Below, piece by piece: positions 35,591 to 49,945 of a stretch of DNA of 64,000 nt (the stretch's first letter is position 1; every line of letters begins with the position of its first letter). The stretch is from Bactrocera neohumeralis (lineage: Eukaryota > Arthropoda > Insecta > Diptera > Tephritidae). The notes under the pieces were generated by a model. The model was not told where the DNA came from and did not search any database. It was given only the letters and a program-made list of their open reading frames with translations. The DNA lies in the NCBI RefSeq assembly GCF_024586455.1, contig NC_065921.1, positions 12,493,401 through 12,557,400 on the forward strand. Reading direction: 5' to 3'. The translations under genes were made by a program, and so were the position numbers.

Positions 35591-37860
35591 TCGAAAAACT
35601 ATTTTGTATATTAGCTTGTATGCGTGTGTGTGACTGTGTGTGTGTGACCTGTCAACAGTATAGTGTTCCATCAGCAACGGCTGCCTATGACACTAATCAA
35701 CTTCCATTCGATTCAAGTTTAATGCCAAATTAATAATGCTAATATTAATGCATAGCACAGCGACGCAAATACCACGCATATATGTTTATATATACATGTA
35801 TGTATATCAGAGGGGGTGGATTTGCAGGGAGCCATAAAAATGGAAAAATCGTGTATACTGGAAATGGTCTATGGATCATTCTGAACAACTTTTTCTAAGA
35901 TACTATGATTTTAAAGACGATTTCGATTTTTGAGGCAAAGTTTTTATGTTCTGTAAAACTTTGTTCGTCAGTTTTTGAGATATCCGAATGAAATTTAATA
36001 ATTGGGTGTATTTTGAGATTCTATTGATCGTTATTTGGAATCGGCCAGATTGGACAACTGGTTCACATATCTCGATGTAGCCGATTATTCAGATATTTTA
36101 TACTTCATCTTAAAAATCACTTGCTGGCGGTTTTAAACCCTTAGTCTCTGTGCCAAAGTTAGTCAAAAAGATAGGTGGATCATTTCCAGTATAGCGATTT
36201 TAAAGACAAAAAAGCGATCCGCTCTAATGTATATACATAAGTATATATATTCTTGTCAAAGCGACTCATGTAGTTGCATGCTCTGTGAGACACCTTTTAG
36301 GCTTAATGAAGCTACAGGGTGTTGCGCAATCTATGAATCTAATATCAAGACCTATTTCTATAAATTTGAGCAGTATTGACAAAGAGTAAACATGGAGGAA
36401 AATACATTTATTTAAAAAGTTTTAAATTGGTTTGCATTTACTCTAATTCGAGATTTAAAGAAAAGAATTTCAAATTCGTTTTCGACCAATTTTTGAATGG
36501 ACTAGGTACCAAAGTCGAATAATCTGATTCCGCCTATATACAATACCAACCTCTATCGAATGCCAGAGAGCACATCTCACAAAATTACCTCAATTTCAAA
36601 TAAATTTATAAAAAATATTTGCTACACCCTGTACTCATTTCAAGTATATTTCTGTGTATTCACCATCATAATCCTTATTGACCCATTCGGTGGAAATCAG
36701 TCAGTCAACCAAGTAAACTGTACATTTCCGCCACATAGGCGAAATTAATACGTGCCAAGTGTAACGGCAGAGCAAAAGGCAGATAATACAGGGAGATTGA
36801 CAAACGGGTGCAACGGTGCGTATACGTGTCGTCAGCCAAATGTCACATCAATTCCCTGCATGTGAATGCGAATATAGGGTAATAGGAAGTGGTGTACAAA
36901 TAGGCATGCTTATACAGAATATTAGGTATATATATGTAAGAGCTAGAGGGCTACTCTTCTGTAACAAGGCTTTATAAAGTTTACAAAAAAAAGTAATTTT
37001 TGACCGAAAAATTCTGCTCTAATATTTTCATTGGGTATTTAATTTTGTCCGGTGTTCTGACGGCTATGTAAATCTACTTATATATACTAATACCACCACA
37101 CATACTACATTTGTAGCGCATGACAACCGGATGTGGCTTTGATCTCATACACCACCACACATACACAGTTGTTTCCGCTCTCCGCTTAGTTAAGCATTAA
37201 TTGCGCTTCACGGCATTACACAACCAAAGCTCCGTTGCATTGCCAAAAAGGTAACGGCCGGAATAAATGTGTGTAAAGTAGCCAAGGAAAATGTAACTAA
37301 CGCAAATAGCACACATACAACAACAACTCACGACTTCCTTACTTTCATACCGAAGTTGGCAACATTGTTGACCTTAATGCGAGTTACATAGCTATATTGG
37401 CCATAAAATTATGTATATGTACCCACTGAGGCATGCGGTTTTGTATGCTTTTATCGGGGTTTTGGCAAATAAAATGCGTCAGCATGACTTCATTCTTTTA
37501 ATTGAAATAAAATTTCAATGAATCTGTAGTACATAAAAGCACTCTCCACAAAGGACACACTATCAGCGCGCAGCATGATCTCTTACATTTTTGTGCAGAT
37601 TCAAAGCAAAAAGACGCTTGCTAATCAAACTGAGTTGGCTGCAAGCTGCGACAAATTGTCTCCGTCTGACAAGCGTCTTTTACTTTTATATTTTTATTAT
37701 CGGCGCTGTCTTTTAACGTCGATATGTCGTGACAGCTCCGGTATGCTTTGCGATAATAATATTGATTTTGACTTAAATTTTTGCGTTTGAGTAAATTTTA
37801 ATGTAATGTGGCTCTAAGCGGATTATGAAATGTAGTTAACTAGAAAAAATAGCAACTCAC

Positions 37861-37922
37861 CGTGTGTTTTTTGTAACGGTCTCTAATGTCTTCCCAATTT
37901 TGATGCAGACGCGTGGGCAGTT
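37861..37922 (-). CDS. Exon of the unidentified nested gene (LHQNWEDIRDRYKKHT)
   Basis: The donor is CACACG before gtgagt, phase 0, matching the exon that starts at 33461. The reading frame gives LPTRLHQNWEDIRDRYKKHT, a charged helical segment. The acceptor is uncertain. The one used here (cgcgaag before AACTG) gives phase agreement with the exon at 39338. The same frame stays open to about 37990 on the plus axis, with a hydrophobic run (SISCLCLLTLV), so a longer exon with an acceptor near 37970 is possible. No in-frame ATG is seen before the upstream stop. Confidence 0.5.
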
Positions 37923-38399
37923 CTTCGCGGAGATCGAAGAGTTTGCAATTTGGGACGAGTGTGAGTAAACAGAGACATGAAATGCTTACGGTCTGGTATT
38001 TTTGGTTTGTTTGGCATTTTATTCTGATGTACTTGTAATATTCGTGTTATTTTCTAGGTTACTTAATTTATTGGAATTGTTTGTCATTAATTTTCAATTT
38101 AAAAAATGTTAAGCTAATAATGAGATTTATTAACTTAGAAACTTGCTTTTGAGTATATCTCTCTTTGATGTAAAATTTTGTTTCACAATTTTACTAAAAT
38201 CTGCCAAGAGTTTTTAAGAGAAAAGCTTACTTTCATATTACAAATGATCATAGTCAAAAAAGCTTTGAATCTCCGTTGATTTGTAAGAACAATATTCATC
38301 TCTCTGTAACAATTCGGATATAAAAAGACTCGGACTGACAAAAAAACTAAGTTCATACGTACATTATTGTAATCTTCGAATGACCTTCAGTACCTTCGG

Positions 38400-38700
38400 G
38401 TTATTTTACACTTTCGATGTCATAATCATAAAGCAGCGTCTTAACGACAGTAATGATGCGGCTGATAAATGTAGGGTTCTCGGTTACGTTGTCAAGCATA
38501 TTTTTTTCGACCTCTATTCGACGTCGTTTTTGCAAAAAATTCATATATTTTTGTACAAGTCTAACATTGACACACTTCATACCCAAAAAAAGTGGGAACA
38601 TAATTTATTGAGTGGATACATAAGAAATGTTGGAATATTCTGTTATCTCTTTAATGCTAAGCGGACCATTTTCAAGCAATGTTTTTCATTTTTTCCGATA
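38400..38700 (-). mobile_element. Degenerate mariner-type fragment, relative of 11270-11800
   Basis: It shares a co-linear set of short matches with 11460-11720 but has no open transposase frame. Neither end is recognised. Confidence 0.45.
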
Positions 38701-39005
38701 ATATAGACATTAACCGAGTTGGATGGGTGATTCAATTAGGTAAGTTTCATTGTTATAACCTTCACTGGCTGCCTTCTGTCACGCAATTACTTTAGTTCTT
38801 GAAAAATTAAATTTCAAGAAAATTTTTATTTTTGAATTTTTATAGATTTTTGTTTTCATGCACCGTGGCGAACGAGGTAGATCAAACCCGTACCCATGAA
38901 AGCCGTTTTCTCAAAACCGAAATATACTCGATTTTTTATCTGACCAAAGACAGTCAACTCGGCAACATTTTTCAAAATTAAGTCAGACATGTTTTCTGTC
39001 GATAC

Positions 39006-39121
39006 AACCACAACAACACCAGGAAAGATCAAGCAAATATAAAATTCGATGGCGCATCGTTTTTGTTTATACAACAACAACAACACCAGGAAAGATCAAA
39101 CAAATATAAAATTCGATAGCA
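39006..39121 (+). repeat. Two-copy tandem repeat with an ACA-rich core
   Basis: The block caacaccaggaaagatca ... aaatataaaattcgat occurs at about 39012-39052 and again at 39078-39119, with two or three differences. Confidence 0.8.
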
Positions 39122-39337
39122 CCGACGAACCTTTGTAAGACCCATCACTCATTCGATAAATTCTCCTATTGATAAATTCTCGTTTTTAAAAACGACTTTC
39201 GATGGAATTGAGACCGTGTGTTATTCGGGAAACCAATAACTCTTTTCATACACCTAACTGCTCATTCGAATATACATAACAGCTGTCAGACGGTTAAAGC
39301 ATGTGGGGTAGATTTTAAATATTGCAATCTCACTCAC

Positions 39338-39382
39338 CTTCAATAATTTTATTTACCGACCGAAAAATATCATAACGATTTT
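39338..39382 (-). CDS. Probable 45-base exon of the unidentified nested gene
   Basis: The acceptor is acctttgcttag before AA, and the donor GAAG before gtgagtg. Only one of the three frames is open across it (NRYDIFRSVNKIIE). That frame enters with two bases and leaves with one, fitting the exon at 37922. Joined, the text reads on as KIIEELPTRLHQNW, a natural helix. The exon is short, so the support is phase and splice consensus rather than length. Confidence 0.35.
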
Positions 39383-42054
39383 CTAAGCAAAGGTACATTT
39401 TTTAATAAAAAAATAAAATGATATATCAAACTCAAAACTGCCAAACAGTATATTTCTTCACAACATACACATTTCTCTAACAATAAAAGGGCGCTGATAA
39501 TTTTTTTTTTTAATAAAGAATTCATTTCAAATGTTTACTCTAGCAATATACATATAAACCCACATTGATATATGATATCCCCAGAAATCGAAAAGACCGG
39601 CCAAGTATCAACGAGCTGTCAAATAATCAAATCAAAAGCCAGCAAAAGTCAAGAGAGAAATATTCGACACACGAGAGTGGCCAAAGAGGAATTCATATGA
39701 TATGGGTAATAGAATATTAAACAATGGCATTTATATGCACATGTTAGGTATGCGTAAGTGTGTATATGTGTGCGTGTGTTCATTAAATACACAACAGTTG
39801 CATGTGTGCACTCGATCATTGCGACTGTCAACGCTATGATGGACTATCACTCGGCATTTATGTTTATACATAACTCTGTGGGTGAATGAATATACATATG
39901 TGCGAGTGAATGAATATACATGTGTGTGAGAGTGGTATCAATGTACTTGAGTTTATATTGAGGATATTGCAGAGCCACCGTTGGTGGTGAATTGGATGCC
40001 CCTAACCCATCAGGCATTAACTGGTATATATTTTTCTATACATGTGTGCGTTTAAATTCAAATGTAAAACTGTAAATATTGACAGAGTATTTATTTCTCA
40101 TATATATACATATGTATGCATATACAAGTGGTTGTGACATAACTATAGAAAGGCCACAAGAGCCGATTGCGCGAAATTTTGCGCAAAAACCTTCGTTGAT
40201 AGCGATTTTCTATGCTCATTTCAATATCGGCATTGTTTTTGTTTCTGTTTTATTAATTCCTTCATTTTAATGCTCGTTCTATTACAGCCTCTGGCAGCTG
40301 ACGCTTGCTGTTCACCATTGTCGTCTGCTTGCTTTCAGCCACTCTTATCGTTGCATAATCACACACACGCATACTAAATGCCGGTGCCACATCTCTTTCT
40401 TGAAGCTCACAATTATTGCCACACATTCAAAATTTCATACTCGTACATACATCCATACACACATATACACATACATATACATATGTATATTATATATAGC
40501 GATATCTAAGTCATCCATCGATGCGGGTGTTCTTCCACTCGGAAATCGGAGGGTTCCATCGCAGTTACTTGTTTTCCTTGTTCGGTTTGGCTTTTGTTTG
40601 TTTTGTGTGTTAATTTGATATTTTTCAATGAAAGGTTTTGTGTATTTGATGGATTTTGCATATCAAATCGTAATCGTAAACTGAATCACTGAACGACAGC
40701 AGCTGGTGCATCAAACAAAGCAAAAATCTGGCAGTAAGTGAGTTGAGGGGTCGGCGGAGATTGCTTACATTGGCAATGCAAAGGCGGCAGATGTTAAAGT
40801 GCACGGCATAGGGCGATTGTTGACACTTGTCGGTGATTGGGCGTACGATGATGGATTCATATTCACAAAACCATACAAAATTTGATAAGAATTCAATGGC
40901 AGCACTGTTAAGTATTGACTTTTGTATAAGAAAACGAAAAACCCAGCAAATATTGTACTGTAGTATATTGCTTACTGAATTGAATTAAGGAAATAAATTT
41001 CGAAATATTGTTTTTATAGAAATTTCATTTTGCTAAAAATAGCCACATACTCAAAACTACAATTCTTATAAATTCTGAAAACGTGTTAGCTACAAAAATT
41101 TTGGTATAAAAAATATGTATAATATTTGAGAATATGTTTGTAGGTGTGATTTTTTTAGTACAGCTTAAAGAAAAGAATTTTTGATAGCTATAGAGCTACG
41201 TATTCTCCGTTAATATGCAATCGTAAACTGTCTTGCTGCCTTAAAGTGGCCATCCACGACACACATGTGCGTTCGATCGGTATGTGTGCGATTGCGGTTT
41301 ACTCGTGTACGGGCTTAGGCGCATACCGATCCATGTTCGCGAAAATGTTTAATTTTTTGCGATCGGTGTAATGTATGTCGTGTATGGCGCTGTGTGCATA
41401 CAAAATCTCATTTCTCTCGTGTCGCCGAATAGGAAAGATAGCAGACGAACAATTTTCCGCCTGTTGTGTGGTAAGTTTCGTCAAGTAAAATTATTCGAAT
41501 GGCATTTACCAATAATTTGGCTTGGTCAATAATATTATCTTCAACTAAAGTCCAAGTAGTAGTGTTGTAGGGCTTTTATCTGCCCTAAATTTTAAACATA
41601 GCGATATTTAGTAAGCAAGCAAGCTAAGGAACTTTAAGAAGCGGCTTTATTTGATGAACTTTGGATGTTTTTAAGATGATTATTTTTAATCATCATATGG
41701 ACCATTGACGCCACATGACTTTCTGTGGAAGAAAAAGTGAGACAATCAAATGCCATTCATAACTTCATATCTCACCTTCACTGGGTTTCATTTATTTCTG
41801 ACAACAGAGTAAACAGACTGTGTTTTCGACACGCTCTTAAGTTCAAAGCTTTTTCGATGTTCGAGGTGGTATTCATATCAGTCGTTTATAATATCATAAA
41901 AAATTACTACAGAACAACTATTTAATTAAAATTTATTCATAGAGTTCTAAACGATATTTTGCACTTAGTGAGTTGAAAGTCTTAGAATCGGTGTGAGCTT
42001 TTAACCTATAGACAAAAGTACACTAAGGTAACTCTAAAATCATTATATTCTTAA

Positions 42055-42671
42055 TACTCTCTCATCCCAGCATTCATTATTGGATAATATTCGTTCGAAT
42101 AGACCACGTCCAGCACGCAGTGAGAGAATATAGCAGGATTAGTTGAGAGAGATCAAAAACCAACTACTTGATACCTGAAATTGAAGCTCGTGATCTCGAT
42201 GATATTTGGTTTAAAGAATACAGCGCCACTTCCCACACATCGCTTCAATCAATGAATTTATGGAGAGAACACTTCGGTGAGCAGATAACTTCACGTTTTG
42301 GGTCGGTCGATTGGCCACCAAGATTGGATGATATCACACTGTTAGACTTTTTGCTGTAAGATATGTATAGTAAAGTCTAAAGTCTATGTCAACAATCACG
42401 CTTCGTATCAGGTCTTGTAGCAAAATATCACGCTGGTCATTCGCCAGTTACCAGTCGAAGTAATCGAACGAGTCATGGAAAATTGAACTCAACGGATGGA
42501 TCATCTGAACATAGTCGCGGGCAACATTTGAAAGAGAAAATATTCACAAAATAAATGCTAAGAATTTTATTTTGAATGATAATAAAAGTTCTCTATTAAA
42601 TTTGAGGTTTATGTATGTTTTATTGAAAATAGTAGCTATTTCGCTATCAGATCTCGAAATAGATCACCCTA
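42055..42671 (+). mobile_element. Mariner, GGGTGATC lineage, internally deleted
   Basis: The left part has the N-terminal block (cattattggataatattcg...). It jumps to the transposase catalytic and C-terminal part, with IPEIEARDLDDIWF, LREHFGEQITSRFG-like text and a stop at 42357-42359. The right end is atagatcaccc followed by TA, matching the family terminus GGGTGATC. The left terminal repeat is not present. Confidence 0.7.
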
Positions 42672-44780
42672 GAACACTTTAATAAATTGTTAACAATTTG
42701 CTCAAATTTTTATCAACAACTTCTTAAAATTTATTAATTCAATGGATACTGATTTTTGAGATAAAAGAACACCTTGCTGCAGCGATTGCTCGATATTTTT
42801 CTATACTCTTGCCAAGACGAAATATATTAAAACGGTGTTTTTCGATTATTATATTTATTTTTTATGGTGAAGTTGTGGTAGAAAACTTCAAAACCCCCGG
42901 AAATTGTAAAGAACTAAATACTTTTTTAATTCGTTGGAAAAGTATTATCAGAATAAATCAATAAAATAAATATAAGTACACACATACATTATATACATAT
43001 ATATTTGTAGACGTATCTGCATAAAAGAAAAATAACTTCGGAAAATTCTAACGATTATTTCGATTCAAAATATATTTTTCGAATAGAGTACTTCTTCTGA
43101 CAAGGTCAATGTACGACAAGCATTAAAAAATAGCAAAATATTAATAATTGCAGCAAATGTGTCTGCCATAAAGTACAATAATCTGCACTCAGCTGATGAA
43201 AGGCTCGGAATATCTGGAAAATTGCGTTTTGCACATAAAACGCCTCTTTTCAATGCGCAAAAAGAGGACAATCTAAGCGTATAACCAAATGCATTAAAAA
43301 AAAAAATTGGTTATTTTTACGAGCGGAACAAATTTGGGTAGAAATAAACACGTAGTGGCATAAACGCGAAGGGATTTTCAGGCACATCAAACTTCAAAAT
43401 AATATCGGCAAAAAACATACTAACACAACTACATATGTACATATATATTTAAACATAAATATGAAGCATAATAATATGCTGTGTCTGGCAGGGCAGCATA
43501 TGAAAACCACCCTTTCGCTATCAGATTACTTAGAAAGTGGCTTAAATTACCAAACAGCAAGGGTAATGCACATTCAAGGCATTATTTTATTAGTAGTATA
43601 AGGATACGTGTATGTATGTATAAGAATATGTGCGTGCGCACATAAATACAGCAATCGGCATCATAACTTAAAACCGCAACAAATTGTTAAATTAGTGCGC
43701 GCATTTATTACAAAATTCCATGCCACACCGCCAGGCACAACTCAAAATACACAAATATACACACGGAGCCCAAAGTGCATAGTATAGAGGCCAGTTTAGT
43801 GTGCGTGTGTGTGTAATAATAGCAATAAAGCAAAGTAAAATATTTAAAAGGACCAAAGCGGAATGTTCAGGTTATGAAGTGCTTGGCATACGAGATTTTC
43901 AATATAAATACTTCACGTACATACAATGATAGCCATCACACACACAGCCACACGCAACACAAACTGCCATACAAGCTTTCATACAACAACAGTACAACTT
44001 TGTTTACCATTACAAGCCAAATTGCTTGCGTTTAGATGTCCTTTCGCTAACATACACTTGACTGCTGCTCACTTGCCTCCTCACTAACATCTCGCCCACC
44101 ACACCATCCCCCCACACTTGCTGCTGTTTTTGCATGAGTGCGTGAATGTATGAATGAATGACGCAGCAATGCTCATTCGCTTACAAAAGCTTAGAGATAA
44201 CTTACAAATTGTTGTTATTGTTATTACTATGCTGCTGTTATTTCTTGTTTCTGTTGTTGTTGCATGTTGGCCTTTTTCGGGATTACAATTGTGCGTAAGA
44301 CAAAAGGTAGTTCATGTGCACATGTTGTTCCTTTTTTGTTGTGCGCTGCAAATTTCAAGATATTCCATAAATTGCGGTGTTGCTGGTGACGATGGTGGTA
44401 GTGGTGGTGGCGGTGGCAATATAAGCGCCCTTGTTGTCGTTGGATTTCACGGTATTGCATTATGCCGAAAAGTGCACATTGAAATCTCAGCAAGGACAAA
44501 TTTAATAGAAAAGCGCACATTGGACTAATAAACTCGACACGGCTGATGGTTGCGCACTTTCGTCCAACGGCGTAGGCGAACCCAGTGGTGATTTGTGGAA
44601 ATTCGGTTGATTTAACATGGTACTCTGGTAATATTAATTTTTCCATGGTAAATAATTCAATACTATTTAACCAATGATAAATTTCATTTACGATAGGGGA
44701 AAGATCTTTACACCATTCCTTTTCGATAAAAAATAATAATAATAATGTGGGGTGAACTCTCCATTACAGGCATATAAAAA

Positions 44781-45655
44781 GGGGTTGCATGGGTTTCAAA
44801 AAATCGATTTTTTTATTATTTTATTAAATTCTACAACACCTCTAGAATATTGTCGTAAATTTTCAAGTTTATCCGAGTAATAGTTTCGGAGATACGGTTT
44901 TAAGAACTTGTGCGCTGGAGGCTAGCTAGGCTAAGTGCGCCATCTTTAAACGCGTTTTTCTCAAAACTGTGGTTTTGAAGTTGGTTGGCCAGATTTCTCG
45001 AGAACTACTCAACCGATCTTCATGAAATTTTACACAGATCTTTGAGATTCAATTCTTAAACCAACTATTTGAAAAAAAATGCGCGAAATTCCAAAATCCA
45101 ATTTTCAGTTTCTTTCCTTCGCTCAAGTTCTATGTTGAGATTTTAACTAAAACACGGACTTTTTCACTTTAGGTTATCCTGCCAACGCGGATGCACCTTT
45201 TTTCCGAGTGGTCCCCGGAAATGACGCCGCAATGCCGATTTTAAAATATTTTTTTCAAAAAATTTCAGAATTTCTTTGTTAATAGTGTATGTTTATAACA
45301 ATAAATATTTTTAATAAAATATTTAATTTTTTACATTGAGAAATTTTTTTTTTTTACGTGAGGAAACCCATGTAACTCTCCAAACTGTTCCTTCGTTCAA
45401 GTTCTAAGTTCATATTTTAACTAAAACACTACTTTTTCACTTTAGGTTATCCTGTCAACGCGGATGCATCTTTTTTCCTAGGGGTCACCGGAAATGGCAC
45501 CGCAATGCCGATTTTTAAATATTTTTTCAAAAAATTTCAGATTTTCTTTGTTAGTAGTGTAGGTTTATAACAATAAATATTTTTAATAAAATATTTAATT
45601 TTTTACATTGAGAAAAAAAAACTTTTTTTACGTGAGGAAACTCATGTAACTCCCA
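44781..45655 (+). repeat. CATGGGTTT dispersed repeat, copy 3, with a duplicated right part
   Basis: The left end is gcatgggtttc. The right end gaggaaacccatgtaac occurs at 45362-45375, and a second right end, gaggaaactcatgtaac, at 45635-45650. The 273-base right segment (about 45100-45370) is repeated in tandem at 45380-45655. Confidence 0.78.
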
Positions 45656-46799
45656 AATAACTGTTCCATGAAATAATTTCTCGTATTATCAGGAAAGCTA
45701 AGCTCTTTTATACGGATATCACCCATCTCTCGTGAAAGTATTTATATTCACTTTACCTTTCATTTCAAAAGTTCAAACCTTAACCTCTAAAAGCTCCACT
45801 GAGCTTTACAGAGCCTTTTAACTACATTGAACTTTTCTAACATCTATAAAAATGCAGTTTTAGTTTACAAAACCTCCACAAAACTACTTTGACTTAAGTA
45901 TCTTCCAAAATTTGGATGCTCATCGAATTTTCATTATTCTAATGTTTTTTTCTGCCCTTTGTGGAATGGAAAATGTAAACACCTTCCATTATAACCAATT
46001 TTATATGAAACAAAAACATTAACACTTCCATTTGTACAAAACGTTTTGCCATATATAAATTCTCGCCGATGAATTTTTAAGTCTCAAAGAAAATATAGAG
46101 CAAACCCTTTATCAACTCTATTCATTTCGGCCTTTTTCGAGACATTATACCCACTGAGACCTTTTTAAAGGTTTAAAACTCCGCTAAGCAAGCAAAATGG
46201 TTCTGAACTATGCTAAAATTGATTTGGTTATCTTATCAAGCGCATGACTCCTTAAAAGTATTTAAGGCTCAACCTGTTCGGAAAAGTTAAGTACTATATC
46301 TGATATTTTTGATTTTTTAAGTAGGGCTTCAGTTCCGTATTTCAGCCCTCAATGACTAATTCAGTTATTTGCTGATTCCAGTTTTAATGAAATAGGTAGA
46401 GAAAGTATAGTGAGCACTATCTTTAGCCAAAAGTTAAAATACACTAGAAAAACGTGATTTGCAATGTTAGTTCGACGGCTGCAATTTCAAAGCATTCAGC
46501 TTATCACTTGTACTAGAATTGACAGATTGGAAGACTAGATAATTATAAGTAAACTGGTTAAAAAAAAGCTGAATATACTTATCTCCAACTTCTATAGTTT
46601 TCGCCTTTTCAATAATTTCCATTGTCTAGATGAAGCACACGACACAATTTCCAAAATCTCCAATTTTTATCACTGGGTTACCGCTTATCCACCAACTCAA
46701 TGATTGTATATGTATATCGGTGTTTGTTTGTAGTCATGCCGCAAAGGGATTTATGCGCTTTAAATTTAATTCCGTGTCAGGCGAAGCGTATGATACTAA

Positions 46800-47298
46800 T
46801 AAGTGATAGTGGTAGAGTTAGCTAACAGAGGCCAACGGAGAGACGACGCACAGCGCCAATGGAAAGGGCAGACACAAAAATACACAGAATTACAGCGAAA
46901 GTGTTCAACTGAGGTAAGAAGTTGCCAAAGGCAGACAGACTTGCAACGCGCCACACCAACAGCAACTTCGACGCTGACAACCCGGACTGCCGGGGGTAGC
47001 GAACTTCATGCACAGAAGTAACCAACTAACTGCCAAGCAGCGAGGCAGCGAGGCAGCGAGGCAGGAAAACGGAACAGGAATAGGAAGTAGCAAAGCAAGC
47101 AAAGTAACAGCGGCACTGACGACAGCGAGTGCCAAGTGGCAAGCAACAAAAGGCAGCAGCCGTTCGAACAAGTGGCGCTGTGGCAGCAACAGCAGCGGCA
47201 GCAGTAGCGACCACAAGTTGCAAGCGCTGTGTAGTGCGTAAATTGCGAGCACTTACAACACTGCTACGGCATCTTTGCAACAATTTCAACTAACTGCC
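46800..47298 (+). other. GC- and CAG-rich island, possible 5' non-coding exon
   Basis: This stretch stands out from its AT-rich surroundings. The plus strand is rich in CAG, GCAAC and AAGCAAG, like fly 5' UTR exons. It has donor-like sites at 46914 (CTGAG/gtaaga) and 47299 (CTGCCG/gtaagt). No convincing start codon context or long conserved ORF is seen. It could be the first exon of an alternative or antisense transcript within the Wnt5 intron. Confidence 0.3.
47038..47064 (+). repeat. GCAGCGAG three-unit microsatellite
   Basis: The octamer GCAGCGAG is repeated three times within a GC-rich, CAG-rich stretch that may be transcribed. Confidence 0.8.
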
Positions 47299-49169
47299 GG
47301 TAAGTTAACGAATGCGTGTGTGTGAGCTGTGTGTTTGGTTGCGTGCCACAGGAACGAATTAATATGAATTTTATTATTTAGTGAAACATTTACGTTGGCT
47401 TCTTAGCTGAGATTTCGAGATTTTCGGCAACGGCGGTGGCGTTAACCCGTGCCTTGCCAGCACAAGCAGTGGCGTGCACGTCACACAAATTTGCCACAAT
47501 GTTGCACGTTTGACGGCGGCAGTCTAAACTTGCGGCTGGGGAATTGTGTTGCGCTCACACCACCACCACCACACAAACCAGCAATAACGGCAATACATGT
47601 GGGTTCAAGGCGACCGCGACCGCGACCACCATCAGCAGCGCTGCTGCCACTAGGGATGCGTTATCATGTCATGATTTTTATCTCTTTTAATGGTAATGTT
47701 TATGTGACTGTCGGCGTGCGAACGGTTAACTACAGTTAGAACAATAGTGGCAGGCGAATGGAATAGTACCGCGTAGGGTTGCTGGGTAAATGTTTGAATA
47801 ATTAATTTAAACTTTCTGTGTTGCAAACACAATAGCTGCCACACAGGCATGCACAAATACACTTGTTTGCTGCTTCCCGGCATATCGCCATGACGATTAG
47901 GCATTTATTTATTTGTTTGGTTATCGCACCCCCTCCGCCAGCGCACGCTCATTTTCACGGTGCATTTGCGATTACTTTACGAAACGTTTTTCGGTGAAAT
48001 GTTTTTGTGAAAGGCTTAAATGAACTTTCAAAGCATTAAATTTGCAAACGCATCATTGGTATGAGTTATTTCATGGCCTGCGACCATTTATTTTATTGCA
48101 TACGAAATAATTACAATAGGGAGGGTTATATCGGCATACATTATATATATGTACATATGTATATACATATATGTGTGCATATGTATGTATGCACACAATA
48201 TCCATTTCCGCATCGTCCATTCACTTTAAATTCTATTGTAAAGTATTTTAGGTTTGTATTGTGGCAAGTTTACACGTGCGTAAAACGGTCTGCCGCCAAC
48301 GACCAGTCCGTTGCTTTGTCTGTCGGCCAGCAATCATATAAATAAATGTAATTTAAGTGTTTACCCTATTTAATGTTTAAATGGTACCTTCTTTAATGAC
48401 CTCTTTCTCTTTTGTTGTGCGAAATTGTTTTGCTGTTAAGCAAGTTTTGTGGCATTCATCCTAATGGCTTTGGAAGCTGTTTGAATTTTTGCTGCAGCAC
48501 AAACATACACATACATACTTCTCGTGCGCATACCGGCGTGCCAGTGAATGAGAAATTATCTGCTCATAAATTGTATTAAATGTAGCATTGAATGCAATTA
48601 ATTAATTTACAGAGTTTGCTTCAACATTTCCAATTTGATCTGTGGCATAGTCATAATGGCTTCAAAGTTTTGTTAAGTGTAAAATAACTTAAACATATTT
48701 ATTATGGTTGTGTATGTTGACGAAGTTGTAACTATGCTGAGCAGCACAGCCTTTCAATAATGCCCAAATTTATGCAACGTTTTTAATATTGACACGTTAA
48801 ACTACAAAATTTATGGAGAGTGTGGCCTACATTTATGCGTCATTTACTTTTTAAGCTAAGATTTAGACCTATGTATATCGGTGGGATAATCTAAAATGTT
48901 ATTAGCAGAAATCTGAACAAAATTGGTCTGAAGAATTGGTGGGTAAATTAGTGAGATCTGTAAGTAAGCTTCATACTGTAGAATCTTCCACGGAATTGAG
49001 ATCATCGCATAGTTAGAATATAAGATGTCGAATTCTGAAACATTACTATGTAATGGATATATTATAAATACTAGAAAAATAGAATTATCTTCCATAAATC
49101 TTAAAAATACAAAAATATGGTTTAATGATGAAACACTTAATTTCAATGAATAATAATGTTGGTTGTAAA

Positions 49170-49945
49170 AATCGCTGATAAAATGGGCGCCGGGATCCAT
49201 TGCACTTAGTCAGATCTCAGGCGACCCTTCAAGCTTCCGAAATACTACAGTATTTTCTATGCGGAATTCTTTGCAGTCAGAAAACCTGCTCTGATACTGA
49301 AGAACTCAAGAAGCAACATAACAGAAGCAATTAAGGCAATAATCTCACATCGCCCTCGCCGGGAAATGCCCTTAGAAGCAGGAAGACTGTGGATTTGGCT
49401 GCGGCTAGAAAGCGCCAGCATAGAATATTCTTGTGACCTTGAACTCAATATACGGTTTCAGGCCAGGTTCCTTATAGTGAGTTCCAGGCCACAAGAACAT
49501 TCCAGAAAACGAAATAGCTGATAAAATCGCCATAGTGCAGTCCATCTGGCTACCGAGCGAATACAGAAAATAGGCAAGTCGCTAAAAACAATACAAAGTG
49601 AAATTTCCAAAAGAGTTGACAGAGTGAGATGGAAGAATAACTTAGAGATAAGCAAGATTCCCAAGATCAAATGCAAGGGCACCGAAGGAAAACACGAAAG
49701 TTTTTTGCTCACATGGTCTGGAAAAGATTGCATGACGGTTGTTGGACTAGTTTTATGTCACAACTTAGTGGCAACACATGCAAGCCGAATGGTCAGTAGT
49801 AATGATGGCTTATACACAAAGTGCTGGGAAGTAGGCATAAGAGGGACGCTGGAACACCTCCACTGCCTCTGTCCGGCTTTATCTAGAACTCATCTTAAAA
49901 ATCTAGGAGCTCCTCAGTTGAAGGGCATAGGTGCAATATAACTAT
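49170..49945 (+). mobile_element. Non-LTR retrotransposon relic, RNase H and zinc-knuckle tail
   Basis: It starts with a decayed MGAGIH RNase H segment, then VPGHKN-like text, then an open stretch at 49624-49941 with a C-terminal domain ending LEHLHCLCPALSRTHLKNLG, a Cys/His tail typical of jockey/LOA-like elements. Confidence 0.7.

Noticed and set aside
40750..40860. Stretch open in two minus-strand frames with a gtaagc site
   Set aside because: Two frames are equally open and neither joins in phase to neighbours. It may be conserved non-coding DNA.
44154..44646. Overlapping frames on both strands with Gly or His runs
   Set aside because: They come from GGT/CAC and TTG/CAA repeats. Neither has a protein-like body.
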